In this document: piece by piece, positions 40,001 to 47,254 of the stretch
How the letters are laid out: every line of letters begins with the position of its first letter
Position numbering within the stretch: the first letter of the stretch is position 1
Assembly (NCBI GenBank): GCA_018389105.1
Contig: JACATO010000031.1
Coordinates: forward strand, 62,001 to 126,000
DNA length: 64,000 nt
Direction of reading: 5' to 3'
Source: Nautilus pompilius
Taxonomy: Eukaryota; Mollusca; Cephalopoda; Nautilida; Nautilidae
The notes under the pieces: generated by a model
The model's database searches: none
Told to the model about the DNA's origin: nothing
Seen by the model: the letters and a program-made list of their open reading frames with translations, nothing else
Position numbers and translations under genes: made by a program

Positions 40001-40847
40001 TCTTAGGTCGTCGTCTGTCGGGGCTTTCTCCATCCTCTAAAACAACGTTAACACAGTTGGGGGGGGAGGCGGATACAGCGACAGGACATCCAGAGATCCC
40101 AGGGTGGGGGTGCCAGGGTTTCTTAGGTCCTCGTGTCGGGGCTTCTCCATCCTCTAAAACAACGTTAACATAGTTGGGGGGGGGATACAGCGACAGGACA
40201 TCCAGAGATCCCAGGGTGGTGGTGCCAGGGTTTCTTAGGTCGTCGTGTCGGGGCTTCTCCATCCTCTAAAACAACGTTAACACAGTTGGGGGGGGGGACA
40301 CAGCGACAGGACAATAACCTCTCAGATAACACACACAGAGAGAGAGAGATGATGGTGGTGGTGGTGGTGGTGTGAGGTGGAGGCGGCCCAGGCTCTTCAA
40401 GTTACGCTCACTGGCAGATATTCCACGTACAGGCCGGCCTCCCTTTTCCCACGACCTTAAAACCCCGGCTCTCAGAACCCAGAGAGGGCGGACAGGACAG
40501 GATGTGTGTTTATGGCAGCAGGCGGCGACGGGGTCAGTGGGCCGCCGCCCATTCTCGAATCCCCCAACGGTAGGAGGAGGAGGCGGCTCCTCATCCTCCG
40601 ACTAGAAATAAATACACGACGAGTCTTCTGTCGGCCTGGTAAAACAAGGCCCCCTCCCTCCTCCTCCCCGATAACCGGCAGCCACAGGACATCTTAGAAA
40701 GCTGATGGTGGGGAAGCCCAGAGGCCTCTCCCTCTGACCCTCGCCCCACCCACAGCCGTGTGCGACGAGGAGGAAGAATAAGAATAGACAGACGGACGGA
40801 CGGACGGTCACCATACCTGCAGACTTCTGAGAGTTCTTACGAGCCAT
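878..40847 (-). CDS. SPATS2: SPATS2/SPATS2L-family protein, seven 5' coding exons, 3' end beyond window
   Basis: Spliced coding sequence, 40847 down to 878, about 249 residues, incomplete at the C-terminus. It begins MARKNSQKSAENSGAIVFD and continues through DNVKEKVHAIKEVVPEKS and NEIILVLQYYDYCVERTIQ, the conserved N-terminal UBA-like block of SPATS2 (DUF1387 family; human form 'MKEKINAVR...NEIILVLQ...D..V'). A lysine-rich stretch (KKNKNKKK, residues about 92-99) and a Ser/Gln-rich low-complexity region follow, as in the family. The C-terminal coiled coil (LEKSVKDLQ region) is absent and should lie to the left. The family is cytoplasmic/nucleolar and RNA-associated with poorly defined function. 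Intron 1 is 18.9 kb and intron 2 is 9.2 kb, both loaded with transposon remains. Seven GT-AG junctions keep phase. Invertebrates usually carry one co-orthologue of vertebrate SPATS2 and SPATS2L, so either symbol could apply. Confidence 0.88.
1019..2951 (-). other. SPATS2 intron 6
   Basis: Contains copy 1 of a ~280-bp interspersed repeat (about 1325-1610) and an A18 run near 2091. The rest is unremarkable AT-rich sequence; the stretch 2230-2540, open on both strands, shows no recognisable family. Confidence 0.7.
1325..1610 (+). repeat. ~280-bp interspersed repeat, copy 1 (hAT-MITE-like end)
   Basis: Aligns by eye with the reverse complement of about 8830-9115: shared blocks include GATCATGTCCAAAA, CAGCCATCAC, and a TAAACCAG-x-GTGG-GGCAAA block followed by a 'catt-gtcatta' segment. 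The CAGGTGTGG..GCAAA string looks like the terminal repeat of nonautonomous hAT elements, but homology extends on both sides of it, so the true element ends are not settled. Confidence 0.55.
2952..3137 (-). CDS. SPATS2: SPATS2 exon 6
   Basis: 186 nt after acceptor TTTTGCAG and before donor GTAACC. Open in the required phase and encodes GHGPEPNKTQNVSSAST...HNRAHE, a hydrophilic linker with little direct similarity. It is called from clean splice sites and phase continuity (enters and leaves in phase 1). Confidence 0.78.
3138..6772 (-). other. SPATS2 intron 5
   Basis: Holds the purine-rich simple repeat at 5040-5225 and, just after it, a weak tRNA-like head (about 5315-5405) that may be an old SINE. 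No other gene or element recognised. Confidence 0.7.
5040..5225 (+). repeat. (GA)n / GATGGA purine microsatellite
   Basis: About 185 bp almost entirely purine on the plus strand: GA dinucleotides interrupted by regularly spaced ATGGAG units in the first 60 bp, degenerating to the right. It creates long open frames rich in Arg/Glu (+) or Ser/Leu (-) that are not genes. Confidence 0.95.
6773..6926 (-). CDS. SPATS2: SPATS2 exon 5 (Lys-rich, Ser/Gln-rich)
   Basis: 154 nt after acceptor ATCCAG and before donor GTAAGT. Starts VPSKKNKNKKKAASNQSSQ, a lysine-rich nuclear-signal-like tract followed by low-complexity Ser/Gln, then KLPNNLLVNG. It is flanked on both sides at a distance by inverted copies of a ~280-bp repeat. 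Confidence 0.85.
6927..9793 (-). other. SPATS2 intron 4
   Basis: AT-rich; contains copy 2 of the ~280-bp repeat (about 8830-9115) in the orientation opposite to copy 1. Nothing else recognised. Confidence 0.7.
8830..9115 (-). repeat. ~280-bp interspersed repeat, copy 2 (inverted relative to copy 1)
   Basis: Reverse complement matches about 1325-1610 with many substitutions and small gaps (shared GATCATGTCCAAAA, CAGCCATCACTGATT, CTAAACCAGAGTTGGGCAAA). With copy 1 it brackets SPATS2 exons 5 and 6. Confidence 0.55.
9794..9840 (-). CDS. SPATS2: SPATS2 exon 4
   Basis: 47 nt after acceptor TCTCTAG and before donor GTGAGT. Encodes DGAQEALNEWHYPGNK, corresponding to 'EGSASEVLKEWTVTGKKK' in vertebrates. 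Restores phase 0. Confidence 0.88.
9930..10530 (+). mobile_element. Tc1-like transposase relic, 3' end
   Basis: Plus-strand frames near the right end read AAKLQQEWRNILAARIQ and then, after a frame change, RLVHETKMCHNKKWLNRY. This is the standard C-terminal ending of Tc1 transposases ('L..EW..IP...I..LV.SM.RRC...I...G..TRY'). The catalytic region is not recognisable and the ends are guessed. Confidence 0.45.
10821..10895. mobile_element. 75-bp TTAA-bounded palindromic miniature element
   Basis: Begins TTAACTCATTGTTCCCTGG and ends with a sequence whose complement reads TTAACCCATTGACCCCAGG. The imperfect terminal inverted repeats extend inward through a GTGAC/GTGTCAC block, so nearly the whole unit folds. 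TTAA at both outer edges is the piggyBac target duplication and CCC-starting termini are typical of that superfamily, so a piggyBac-type MITE is the best reading. Confidence 0.6.
12528..12636 (-). CDS. SPATS2: SPATS2 exon 3 (UBA-like core)
   Basis: 109 nt after acceptor CTTTCAG and before donor GTAAAA. Encodes VHAIKEVVPEKSPNEIILV through ERTIQAYLDG, the most conserved block of the family. Ends with one base of a split Asp/Gly codon boundary (phase 1). Confidence 0.93.
15915..16183 (+). mobile_element. tRNA-derived SINE
   Basis: A tRNA-like head has a box-A-like GTAGCCTAGTTT at 15925-15936 and a box-B-like GTTTGATTCCC at 15967-15977, spaced as in pol III promoters. It is followed by an unrelated body (CTTCCACATCTAAAAAAGGA ... 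GGGCCGAGACATCA) and an A-rich tail of AAATAA type at 16162-16183. Not a functional tRNA gene: no acceptor stem pairing was evident and the box B deviates. Confidence 0.65.
16880..16898 (+). repeat. (TG)n microsatellite
   Basis: About nine uninterrupted GT/TG units. Confidence 0.9.
18540..19100 (-). mobile_element. probable Tc1-like transposase relic
   Basis: Minus-strand frames give LTDESCLTS near 19050 (compare Tc1 'FTDESRF'), a QNDNVTP block near 18770 (compare 'QQDNDPKHT') and a downstream Tc1-like spacing of aromatic residues. Heavily decayed; boundaries approximate. Confidence 0.32.
21854..21933 (-). CDS. SPATS2: SPATS2 exon 2
   Basis: 80 nt after acceptor TTCCAG and before donor GTAAGC. 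Encodes (E)NSGAIVFDSRTKAVMAQV...DNVKEK, the family's conserved 'SGFIFDLQSNTVLAQG...NMKEK' segment. Enters with one base from exon 1 and leaves in phase 0. Confidence 0.9.
22877..22924 (+). repeat. 24-bp tandem duplication
   Basis: Two identical copies of TCAACAGCCACTTACAGAAG plus AACC, head to tail, followed by a degenerate start of a third. Looks like a recent slippage product. Confidence 0.9.
26783..26853 (+). repeat. paired G12 and G11 homopolymer tracts
   Basis: G12 at 26783-26794 and G11 at 26843-26853, about 60 bp apart, each embedded in otherwise AT-rich, pyrimidine-flanked sequence. Confidence 0.9.
27336..27990 (+). mobile_element. mariner-type (Tc1/mariner) element, internally deleted
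   Basis: Left end TACAAGGGTGCTTCAGAAAA and the complement of the right end TATGAAAGTATTACAGAAAG form imperfect terminal inverted repeats next to TA dinucleotides. Inside, plus-strand frames read RTLAPRKTYRWVDGFKDD (the helix-turn-helix/linker part of mariner transposase) and HEPLLHPYSHDLDPLDFHLF followed by GPLKDAF (the family's 'HPPYSPDLAPSDFHLFGPLKxxL' signature), with the region between largely missing. At ~655 bp it is about half the usual 1.3 kb. Confidence 0.65.
28870..29728 (+). mobile_element. piggyBac-like transposon relic, copy B
   Basis: Plus-strand frames contain an acidic Ser-rich leader, then AKPIDLFQNIFFYYMAETNW with TWTDTTIEKM, then MTLKRFKNLN and SDDPERDQVFKLGPL. In order these match piggyBac (DDE_Tnp_1_7) blocks 'PxDFFELFF...ETNxYA', 'MSRxRFexIxRFLHFnD' and 'DDPxxDxLFKIRPLLD'. 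The catalytic core beyond this is missing. The AT-rich tail at 29566-29728 is homologous to the tail of copy A, so both belong to one family. Frame changes are frequent. Confidence 0.7.
29858..29880 (+). repeat. (TATC)n microsatellite
   Basis: About five TATC units. Confidence 0.85.
33156..34638 (+). mobile_element. hAT-superfamily transposase gene (one long ORF plus shifted 3' part)
   Basis: An uninterrupted 427-codon frame (33156-34439) encodes an hAT transposase. It has an N-terminal FVYGCNLPFSIVEHPSF block leading to LRPGYQPPTRDVVSNKLL; a DUF659-type RNase-H-fold start with QQDGWSTIQNEQVIAT (first catalytic Asp, about residue 120); FVTDNAKSM (second Asp); and CLAHALNLLGQDL, the conserved C-x-A-H motif. 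The C-terminal dimerisation part continues in another frame (SHLVTWWKALGSS at about 34434, then LGLQKATKLVFIYRILRG), so there is a frameshift near 34,390 and a small deletion near 34,535 before the stop at 34638. No BED zinc finger is seen upstream. The long open frame suggests fairly recent insertion. Ends were not found. Confidence 0.85.
34768..34816. repeat. 49-bp inverted repeat with CAG ends
   Basis: Starts CAGTTTTAGCCAC and ends GTGGCTAAAACCCTG, so its two arms pair (CAG..TTTTAGCCAC). CAG-starting termini are typical of hAT elements; it lies where the CGGBP1-like fragment stops. Confidence 0.55.
34781..35880 (-). mobile_element. CGGBP1-like hAT transposon, 5' part
   Basis: Minus-strand frames start MPKVKSTPCKKNNDLVREYG at 35424 and contain a BED-like zinc finger with FCKACEKAV...FVSQHVQTTKH (Cys, Cys, His, His), then WKLENKS / FLEKYTKEHILSESSLRKNY and ISIDETTDAVGRYVANVVNG (a catalytic Asp region). 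This is the arrangement of hAT transposases related to the domesticated CGG-repeat binding protein CGGBP1. One frame change lies near 35,100 and the 3' half of the gene is missing. The leader carries a palindrome (35668-35715), and the outer end reads, on this strand, CGGCCCGGATTTTGCCATAA, a plausible terminus. It is convergent with the hAT ORF to its left. Confidence 0.75.
35668..35715. repeat. imperfect palindrome inside the CGGBP1-like element leader
   Basis: TGTTAACACGTTAATA on the left pairs with TATTAATGTGTTAACA on the right around a short AT-rich centre. Confidence 0.7.
35908..36000 (+). mobile_element. SINE-like tRNA-derived head (relic)
   Basis: GCCTTGGTGGTTATAGGATT resembles a box A and the following GTTTGAAATCAGTCCC a degenerate box B at tRNA-like spacing; the 3' body is not defined. 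Confidence 0.4.
37360..38131 (-). mobile_element. Tc1-like transposon relic
   Basis: The minus strand carries, in order, a helix-turn-helix segment ending HETGTIDNRRGRGRRKSK (Tc1 'ETGSVxDRPRSGRPRK'), EVFFTDKSLAV (first Asp motif 'FTDES'), SKRVGDLYKIECTL ('GvGxLvkIeGtl') and LIFQHNNGPKHTD (second catalytic motif 'FQQDNDPKHT', with Asp replaced by Asn). Several stops and frame changes separate these blocks; it is dead. Confidence 0.75.
39292..40312. repeat. Minisatellite, nine ~105-117 bp units with three-unit higher-order period
   Basis: The anchor CCATCCTCTAAAACAACGTT recurs at 39367, 39472, 39582, 39696, 39803, 39914, 40030, 40147 and 40259. Each unit carries a plus-strand G-run of 7-12 followed by ATACAGCGACAGGACATCCA or an ACACAG variant. 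Units fall into three types distinguished by TAACATAG/TAACACAG, GGTCCTCG/GGTCGTCG and CTTCTCC/CTTTCTCC. The order 2-3-4, 5-6-7, 8-9 repeats with a period of about 331-345 bp. The array lies in SPATS2 intron 1, about 500 bp downstream of exon 1, and creates repetitive open frames on the minus strand that are not genes. Confidence 0.93.
40349..40378 (+). repeat. (GGT)n microsatellite
   Basis: GATGGT followed by about seven GGT units, adjoining the GC-rich promoter segment. Confidence 0.85.
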
Positions 40848-40975
40848 TCCTGTAGTTTCTAGATTAGCTTCTGTACCGGAAATGGTTTCAGCTGTTCGCG
40901 ACGCCGGAAAGAGCCGAACACTGCCGAACACTGCCGACGGCGAACGGCGAACGCGGACCGGCTGATGGCGTTTGT
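40372..40975 (-). promoter_or_regulatory. GC-rich, CpG-bearing promoter region of SPATS2
   Basis: About 600 bp that is strikingly GC- and CpG-rich inside AT-rich surroundings, covering exon 1 and the sequence upstream of it, including a GCGACGCCGGAAAGAGCC block and short direct repeats of CGAACACTGC and GGCGAAC (40915-40955). No TATA box was seen. The position over the first exon supports a promoter; the transcription start is not determined. Confidence 0.55.
40817..40847 (-). CDS. SPATS2: SPATS2 exon 1 (start codon)
   Basis: ATG at 40847-40845 in context GGAATGG; encodes MARKNSQKSA plus one base and ends at donor CAG|GTATGG. The start resembles the vertebrate MSRKQNQKDS N-terminus. The exon lies in the GC-rich promoter island. 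Confidence 0.85.
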
Positions 40976-43900
40976 TTGAATATTCATCTCGTCTCGATAA
41001 AAGGAGACCATTGAAATAAAATCTTTCCTGCCACTCCAGGGGTTTGCCTCGCTACCTATAGTTTATGTTGTTGCTTCTTCTGCTTCCTCTGTTTTTTTAA
41101 CTATTAAATTAAACGAATTTACGTCTAAATTTCGCTTCATAAATAGTAGTGGCACATCATCATCTAAACGTAAAGGAATAGGGGCAAAGATAAAAACTAC
41201 CACCATCATCATCACCACCACTAATGATGTTTGAAATGCTTCACTTCGTATCGGTCGGTCCAGAGACTAGTTAATTGTCAGGGTCGACAACTAAATCAAA
41301 ATGGTAGTAAATGCCGCCTGTCCAAACGGGAGATTAGACAAACTACTGCCTGCCACATGAAGCCAAGTCCCGTCCTGTCACTGACAGATGTTCCAAGAAT
41401 ACAATACATCAGTTTTTTGGTGGGGGGGTTCTCTCTCCGCACCCCGACCGAGATTAATCTGTCAGGAAGTCTTATTTTGAGGTATTCCTAATAAAGATTA
41501 TCAGGAGGACAAGAAAGCGATGCAGCTTCCTATCTGCAGTAAGCAGAATAAACTAAACTACTATATACCCCGACCCAAACTCCAATGTCCAACCTACAGG
41601 AGCAACTGCATTCTCTAGTTTACCACATACTTATTAAGCAAGCATACATTATAATGTGACTATCTAATAACAACAACAACTGGTTGTTCCTTACACTGAA
41701 CATATGGATGCTTGATTTTGTTTTGTGTATGAGCTGCTGCCCACACTTAGGTAACAAGCAAGTTAACCCACACACAACCCACATTCCACAAGTACCCAGA
41801 ACTCTTCATTTTTAGATTGGCCAGAGAAAAACTGGCTATCCCGTTATACACAGCATAATAGGTAAATTCAGAACAAACCCAGTTATCTTAAGCTTTTTTT
41901 AAAGTGCTGATACTTCATGGGGTTTTGTTTCAAAAATCTTTTATAATAACCTGGTTTGAAAAGACATCACTGAAAAACACGAAAAAAAAATAAAGTTTTT
42001 CCATCTCAGTGCAGTGTCAATTACACCAACTGATGTACAAAATAATCTAATTAGTCTGCGAATCCAGTGCAGCTATTACCTACTGTAATTTCTAAGTTTT
42101 TCAGCATTTGGACAGGATATATGCTCACATACAGCTGTAGCATTTAGTCCAGGTAGATGTTTAACTCTGTTGTTGTTGTTATTTATAGATGCCAAAGAAA
42201 TGTTTGTTTTTTTTTTCTTAAGATACAGAAAAGCATTTAAATTATTTATTTATTTATCATTAATTGCTTATCTTAATACAACTGATTCCTTTATCTGGCT
42301 AATGTTATAAAGCATTCTTTTATCAGTATTCATTTCTCTATTCACATTTCAAACCCAAGTGTTTCAGCCATTTTTTAAAATTAAAATCTAACTTTTAAAA
42401 TAACTCGAATACATTTCTGAAGCATAAAATTCAGTTCTAAATGAGATCATTATCTTATTAGAATAATAAATTTTGCAAGTCAAAGATATCTTTACTTGGC
42501 TGCCTAATAATTCAGTACTGTATTCTTGTGAGTGAAAACAATCCAACTAGTATGAACTTTAACATCAGAGACATTTATATGAACAGAACCAGAGTAATTG
42601 TATCCGCCTAAATCTCATTTGAATCTCCCTTAACAGTATAAAGGGCAAGTTTTTTTGCAAAAATGCTAATTCTGAGTCAAATCTTAAATTTTCTCTTTAC
42701 CTAACTGATAAGCAGGAAAACAAGTGAACCTTGATATAAAAATAACTTAATCGTGTATAATCATTGCTAGTAAAAAAGATGGTTAATGTACTGCATTTAG
42801 AAAAACTAGTTTCCTTTAGAAATTTAAAGTCTACATAAATGTAACAAGAGATTTTAAAAAGTGAATTTAAAGTAATTTAAAAAGAAATACATGCAAAGTC
42901 AATGAATGAGAAATATCTCTAATTTGAATAATCATTTTAAACATTTAGTGAAGGTGACTGTGGTGATACAAATGATGACAACTAAAGAAATTAGCTTCAA
43001 AATTAACATAGTGTTAGTGTGCCTAGGAAGCGATAGGAATTAACAGGCATTCATTTCTGTTAAATAAACAATGTGAACCAGTAAAGAGCCTTTTTTTTCC
43101 TAATATCTTCAAGCATTAGAAATGTGCTGACACTAAGGTATATCAGAATAAATTACAAAGATGCAACAAATACAGGTATTGATCAATAGATACAATATTG
43201 CATTGTGATAAACAAGCTTCAGAGAGTAACTTGAGAATGGATTTCAGGTTGAAAAAGTGTAATATTGCAAATATAAGAAGAAAAGGCTATGTCAGTAATG
43301 GATAGTTTTAAATGCAAAAAATAAAGCTGAACTTTTGAGGAAATTAACATAGTAATGATTACATTAAAATATATCCCTAAAAACATCTAACAAGACTTCT
43401 GACAGGATGCTAGGCTGCCACCGTCTCAGCTAATACAAGTTGTTTCGAAAAAGAAAAAGACAGAATTTAGATGATGATCTAAGGTTTACTGTATGGAAAG
43501 ATGGCGGCTAACTTATTTCATTCTTTAAGACAAATAAAGGATTTCATAGGCAAAGTACTTTCCTAGTTTTCCAGTCTATCTCTCCACATATTAACAAATA
43601 TATTATTTTTTTGACCGCTAAATTTCTTTTTTAGCAATGAACAAAAATTTAATGACAAATCAAGATTGCATTGACTTCCAATGATGCATTTCTAAAATGA
43701 ATGTTCTCATAAACATTTTCTCTCGCCAAGCTCCACCCTCACCCCCTTTTTTCCCACACCAATATCACATTCTAAGGCAACTGTGTTTACCGCAGTCATT
43801 TGTACTTGCAGTTTGACCACACCAACACCAGGTAAAACACAGATATCACTGAACTTTTAATGAATGTTATTGACAAAAAAAAAAACACAGATTTAGGAAT

Positions 43901-46846
43901 TTCAAATTCAGCAATGGTCAAGAGAGTTTGTGGAATGTTACTGCAAAGACGGGCAGGCGGTCACTGGTCTCATGGCATGAAATTCAACAGTTAAGCTATG
44001 CAGGCTGACTCATGACATCAGACAGACAGGATAAGTACTCAGCACATTAGACTTAGTGAGAGAGCATTAATAATGCAGCTAATTAGATGGCAGCATCGAA
44101 TAACATGACAACAAATGTTTGCACCATTATCTAGACACTAAACAAATGAAAACTCGTCCTGCCATGGCAAGGCTGGTTCTAGCAGGTCTATACATGCTTA
44201 CCAACTAACATGTCTTCCAGCCTGGGTTGCTGTCGTTTTTTTCTTTCAAGATGAAAAATTCCATTCCACTGCAGCTGCATCCGTCAGGTTGTTTTAAAAT
44301 TACTGCATACAGACTCAAATGATGGAACCAACTAGAAAATCAAAGTTAATTAATAGGGCATCCACAATTTTTTTTTCTGCAACATAACCAACAGTTAGGC
44401 AGACCTGTCCCTGCCCTTTCGCTGCTTCTCTCTACTAAAGCTCCCTAACCTATCTGTGTACCTGCTATAACTTGTCACGATTTGCTTGCTTTCGTGTCTC
44501 AGTGGGCAGAGCCAGAAAGAAAAACAACAACAGTGCATCAAACGTGCCAGCTCAGCTAGAATTAAACCTGCTGATGGACTTCAAAGATAAGATCAATAAC
44601 TGCCACCACTGGCATAGCTGCTTTTAACTAACACAAGAGTTTCCTAAAATAGATATTTCATTAAAATAAAATTATTGGATATCAAAAAATTAGCATGGTA
44701 AAATAGTATTTAAAGAAACACGTTACATGTTCATATCCTTGCAATAATAATTTGAACACCTGAACATTCACATTTATCCTGTAATTTATGCACAATAATT
44801 TGATTAATTCATTTTCAATATTTTGCAAGACCATCTCTTGTACTGTGTAGAGTTGGTAAATGTTGACCCTATCAGATTCCCAGAGATCTGATCCAGGTTT
44901 TCCTTCAATTGTTGTTGTGTGGTTTTGTTCTTATGTCTGTTAGAATGCTTCCACACGCTCAATGGAGTTTGTATCTGGGCTATCAAAACGTTTCAGGCTG
45001 TAGTAGTTCTAGATAAATGGCATATTTTGTATCTTCTTCCAAGATATGGTGATTAGTCAAGAAAACCTTGATTAAATATAGGGGAAGGGAATTCTGAATG
45101 ATAAACATCAAATTCATCTGCTTATCTATCAATGAACACAAGATCCACTTAACCTCCATAACATAGTATTGTGCAAATTAAACTGAATAGGATGAAAAAA
45201 CGTTTTTAGAATACAGCATATATTTTTGAACTCTCGAACAAACCTGAATATTTACCAGCTTTAGCTTTAATGTCTTGAACAAGCTTAGACATAGAATGCA
45301 CCAGCTTTTCAGAAATCTTCTATTTCTTCATCATGAAACTAGACTTGCATGGCAGACCTGATCACTTTGCACGATACTATAATAGCAATTCACATTGCTA
45401 TTTGGAAATCATTCACTGTAAACTGCCAAACGCCTTTCTCCAGACTCATTTGCATCCACAGGATGTGATTTGTAAATATTACAGGCTGCCAACTTTTTCC
45501 ATGTTCCTTCATCGAGCAACCAATCCAGTATAACCAAATCTGTTCAGGAACTGCTGCAGAGTGCATTACTTGGTAATGCTGACACTGACAGTTAAAGGAT
45601 TTTTGGAGGACTTGTGCAGTGGTAGGGGCAGAAAGCCCAGTGCATTCACTTGTAAACAGACAAATTACTTAAAGCACACCACATATGAACAGAAAAAGAT
45701 CAGTAATATGGTGTATCAACTGAATAGTCTCAAATAAGCCAATTAACCGACCCCCAAAAAGCATATTAATTACGCACATCTGCCTACTTCACCAGCTCAT
45801 TTCCTGGTAACAATATACAGATATGTAAATCTCAGGTAAACTCATTCAGAGGGGCTGAAACCACTATGGCAAGAATCTGTATAATCATTAATGTTATGAT
45901 GGGATTTAAAACATTTCTGACAATGAAAAGCCATTTTAAAAGTTGTACACTTTGTTCTAAACAGACTAATTATCCCAAACTGCATATAGAACAGCAATTA
46001 AATGTGAAATTTATCCCCCTACACTACACTTTAACTTTCAGGAGTAAGAAACACTAATTTGAATGTTTTAAAACAGTCAAAATATATTCCATGCGTGTCC
46101 GAGATCACTAGTGATGCCTTCTGCTTCTCTCTAGTTCGTTTTCCTCGCAAAATATTTTGTACCAAATGAACTGCATTCCAGATTATATTTTGATCTAAGC
46201 GATAAGGTTGAGAACATCTGTACATGAAGTTTGGTTCGCTATTATTGTCTATTTTGCTTATGCTTTCAGATCTTAAAAAAGAAATTACAAACATCTGTGG
46301 CTAGGTGCATCTCCTTTCTGTTCTATTTATAATTAAATGACTCATGAAATAAGATTACAAATTTGTTAAATCCCTCCGTGACAGTGTTTTTTAAACTCCA
46401 AAGCAAACAATTTTATATCCTCTCAAAGTATGATAAACAAGCACAGCCTAACACCAGAGCTTTAATCTTCTAAGTGATTCATTGCAGGCCAACCCTGCCA
46501 ATCTTCCTATACATTCTAAAATTTACAGATGCATTAACTCTGCTGGTTTAACAACTTCATGAACCTGATATCTCAGTGTGTTAAACAAGTTCTTATTGTC
46601 TAAGCAATTTAATTAAAAAAAAAAAAAAGGCAGGGGTTAAATGTATGCTGGGATGCTTCTTAGGGGCAGTGATAAGCTTGCTATTGTTTAAAATAGCACA
46701 GACTAAGATTTTGTCGCAAACACGAGGTCCAACTGCATGTTGTGTTGTTAAATATCAAAAATATAAAATGGCAATATAATACAAGAAAAATATACATTTA
46801 CTTCAATATCAATCCATTCTTAATTGCTTATTCATATAAGAGATAG
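40976..46846. other. Intergenic region between MCRS1 3' end and SPATS2 5' end
   Basis: About 5.9 kb of AT-rich sequence with no recognised gene. It contains a weak Tc1-like stretch (44804-45000) and an isolated AAGATGGCGGC string (43499-43509) matching the YY1 consensus. The 86-codon frame at 41231-41491 has no recognisable similarity. Confidence 0.7.
44804..45000 (-). mobile_element. possible Tc1-like transposase C-terminal relic
   Basis: The minus-strand frame reads VWKHSNRHKNKTTQQQLKEN and then a region resembling the 'L...W..I.....LI.SM.RR...VI...G' ending of Tc1 transposases. Similarity is weak. Confidence 0.3.
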
Positions 46847-47152
46847 TTTATTCATATTCAAAGTAGCTTTAGCCTAAATATACAAAGTAAATGCCTACCA
46901 TTTATACAAGTCATTTTAAGTATGTATAATATATATATAGTGCATGTATACACATGCAAAATAATATACAATTCAGATGCTCTATGTATACATGAAATAT
47001 ATACAAACAATGACAAAGTTAATTTTTAAAATTTCTTGCATGTCCACTCGTTATTTTTAACACCATACAGGTCACAGAGAACAGCCTAAAGATGATGATA
47101 TTTCCACATAAACTTAACTCCAGACCAATGAGCATAACAGCCAATCATCACT
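46847..47152 (-). promoter_or_regulatory. MCRS1: MCRS1 3' UTR and polyadenylation signal
   Basis: About 300 nt after the stop codon, AATAAA occurs on the minus strand at 46852-46847 and is the first such hexamer downstream. The intervening sequence is AT-rich with no other feature. Cleavage would fall shortly below 46840. Confidence 0.5.
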
Positions 47153-47254
47153 CTAGGCCTGAGTTGTCCAAGTTCCAGTCATTTTCTGAGCCTCTGTTCT
47201 AATCACATTGATCAGGTCCTGGTTGATGAGGAATATAAACCGAAGGCATGAAAT
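47153..47254 (-). CDS. MCRS1: MCRS1 exon 13 (stop)
   Basis: 102 nt after acceptor TTTCAG: ISCLRFIFLINQDLINVIRT then EAQKMTGTWTTQA and TAG at 47155-47153. Completes the last FHA strand. Confidence 0.95.
   Translation of the reverse strand: MSCLRFIFLINQDLINVIRTEAQKMTGTWTTQA

Larger units (their letters stand above)
21934..40816 (-). other. SPATS2 intron 1 (18.9 kb, transposon-rich)
   Basis: Holds, left to right: a 24-bp tandem duplication (22877), paired G-tracts (26783, 26843), a mariner-type element (27336), piggyBac copy B (28870), an hAT transposase (33156), a CGGBP1-like hAT fragment (34781), a SINE-like head (35908), a Tc1 relic (37360) and the minisatellite (39292-40312). The intervals 21934-25300, 29880-32850 and 38140-39290 show only AT-rich sequence and short simple repeats. 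Confidence 0.75.

Noticed and set aside
39703-40262. Repetitive minus-strand frames encoding NVVLEDGEAPTR-like units
   Set aside because: They are the minisatellite read in frame; G-run length differences change the frame between units and there are no matching splice sites or homology.
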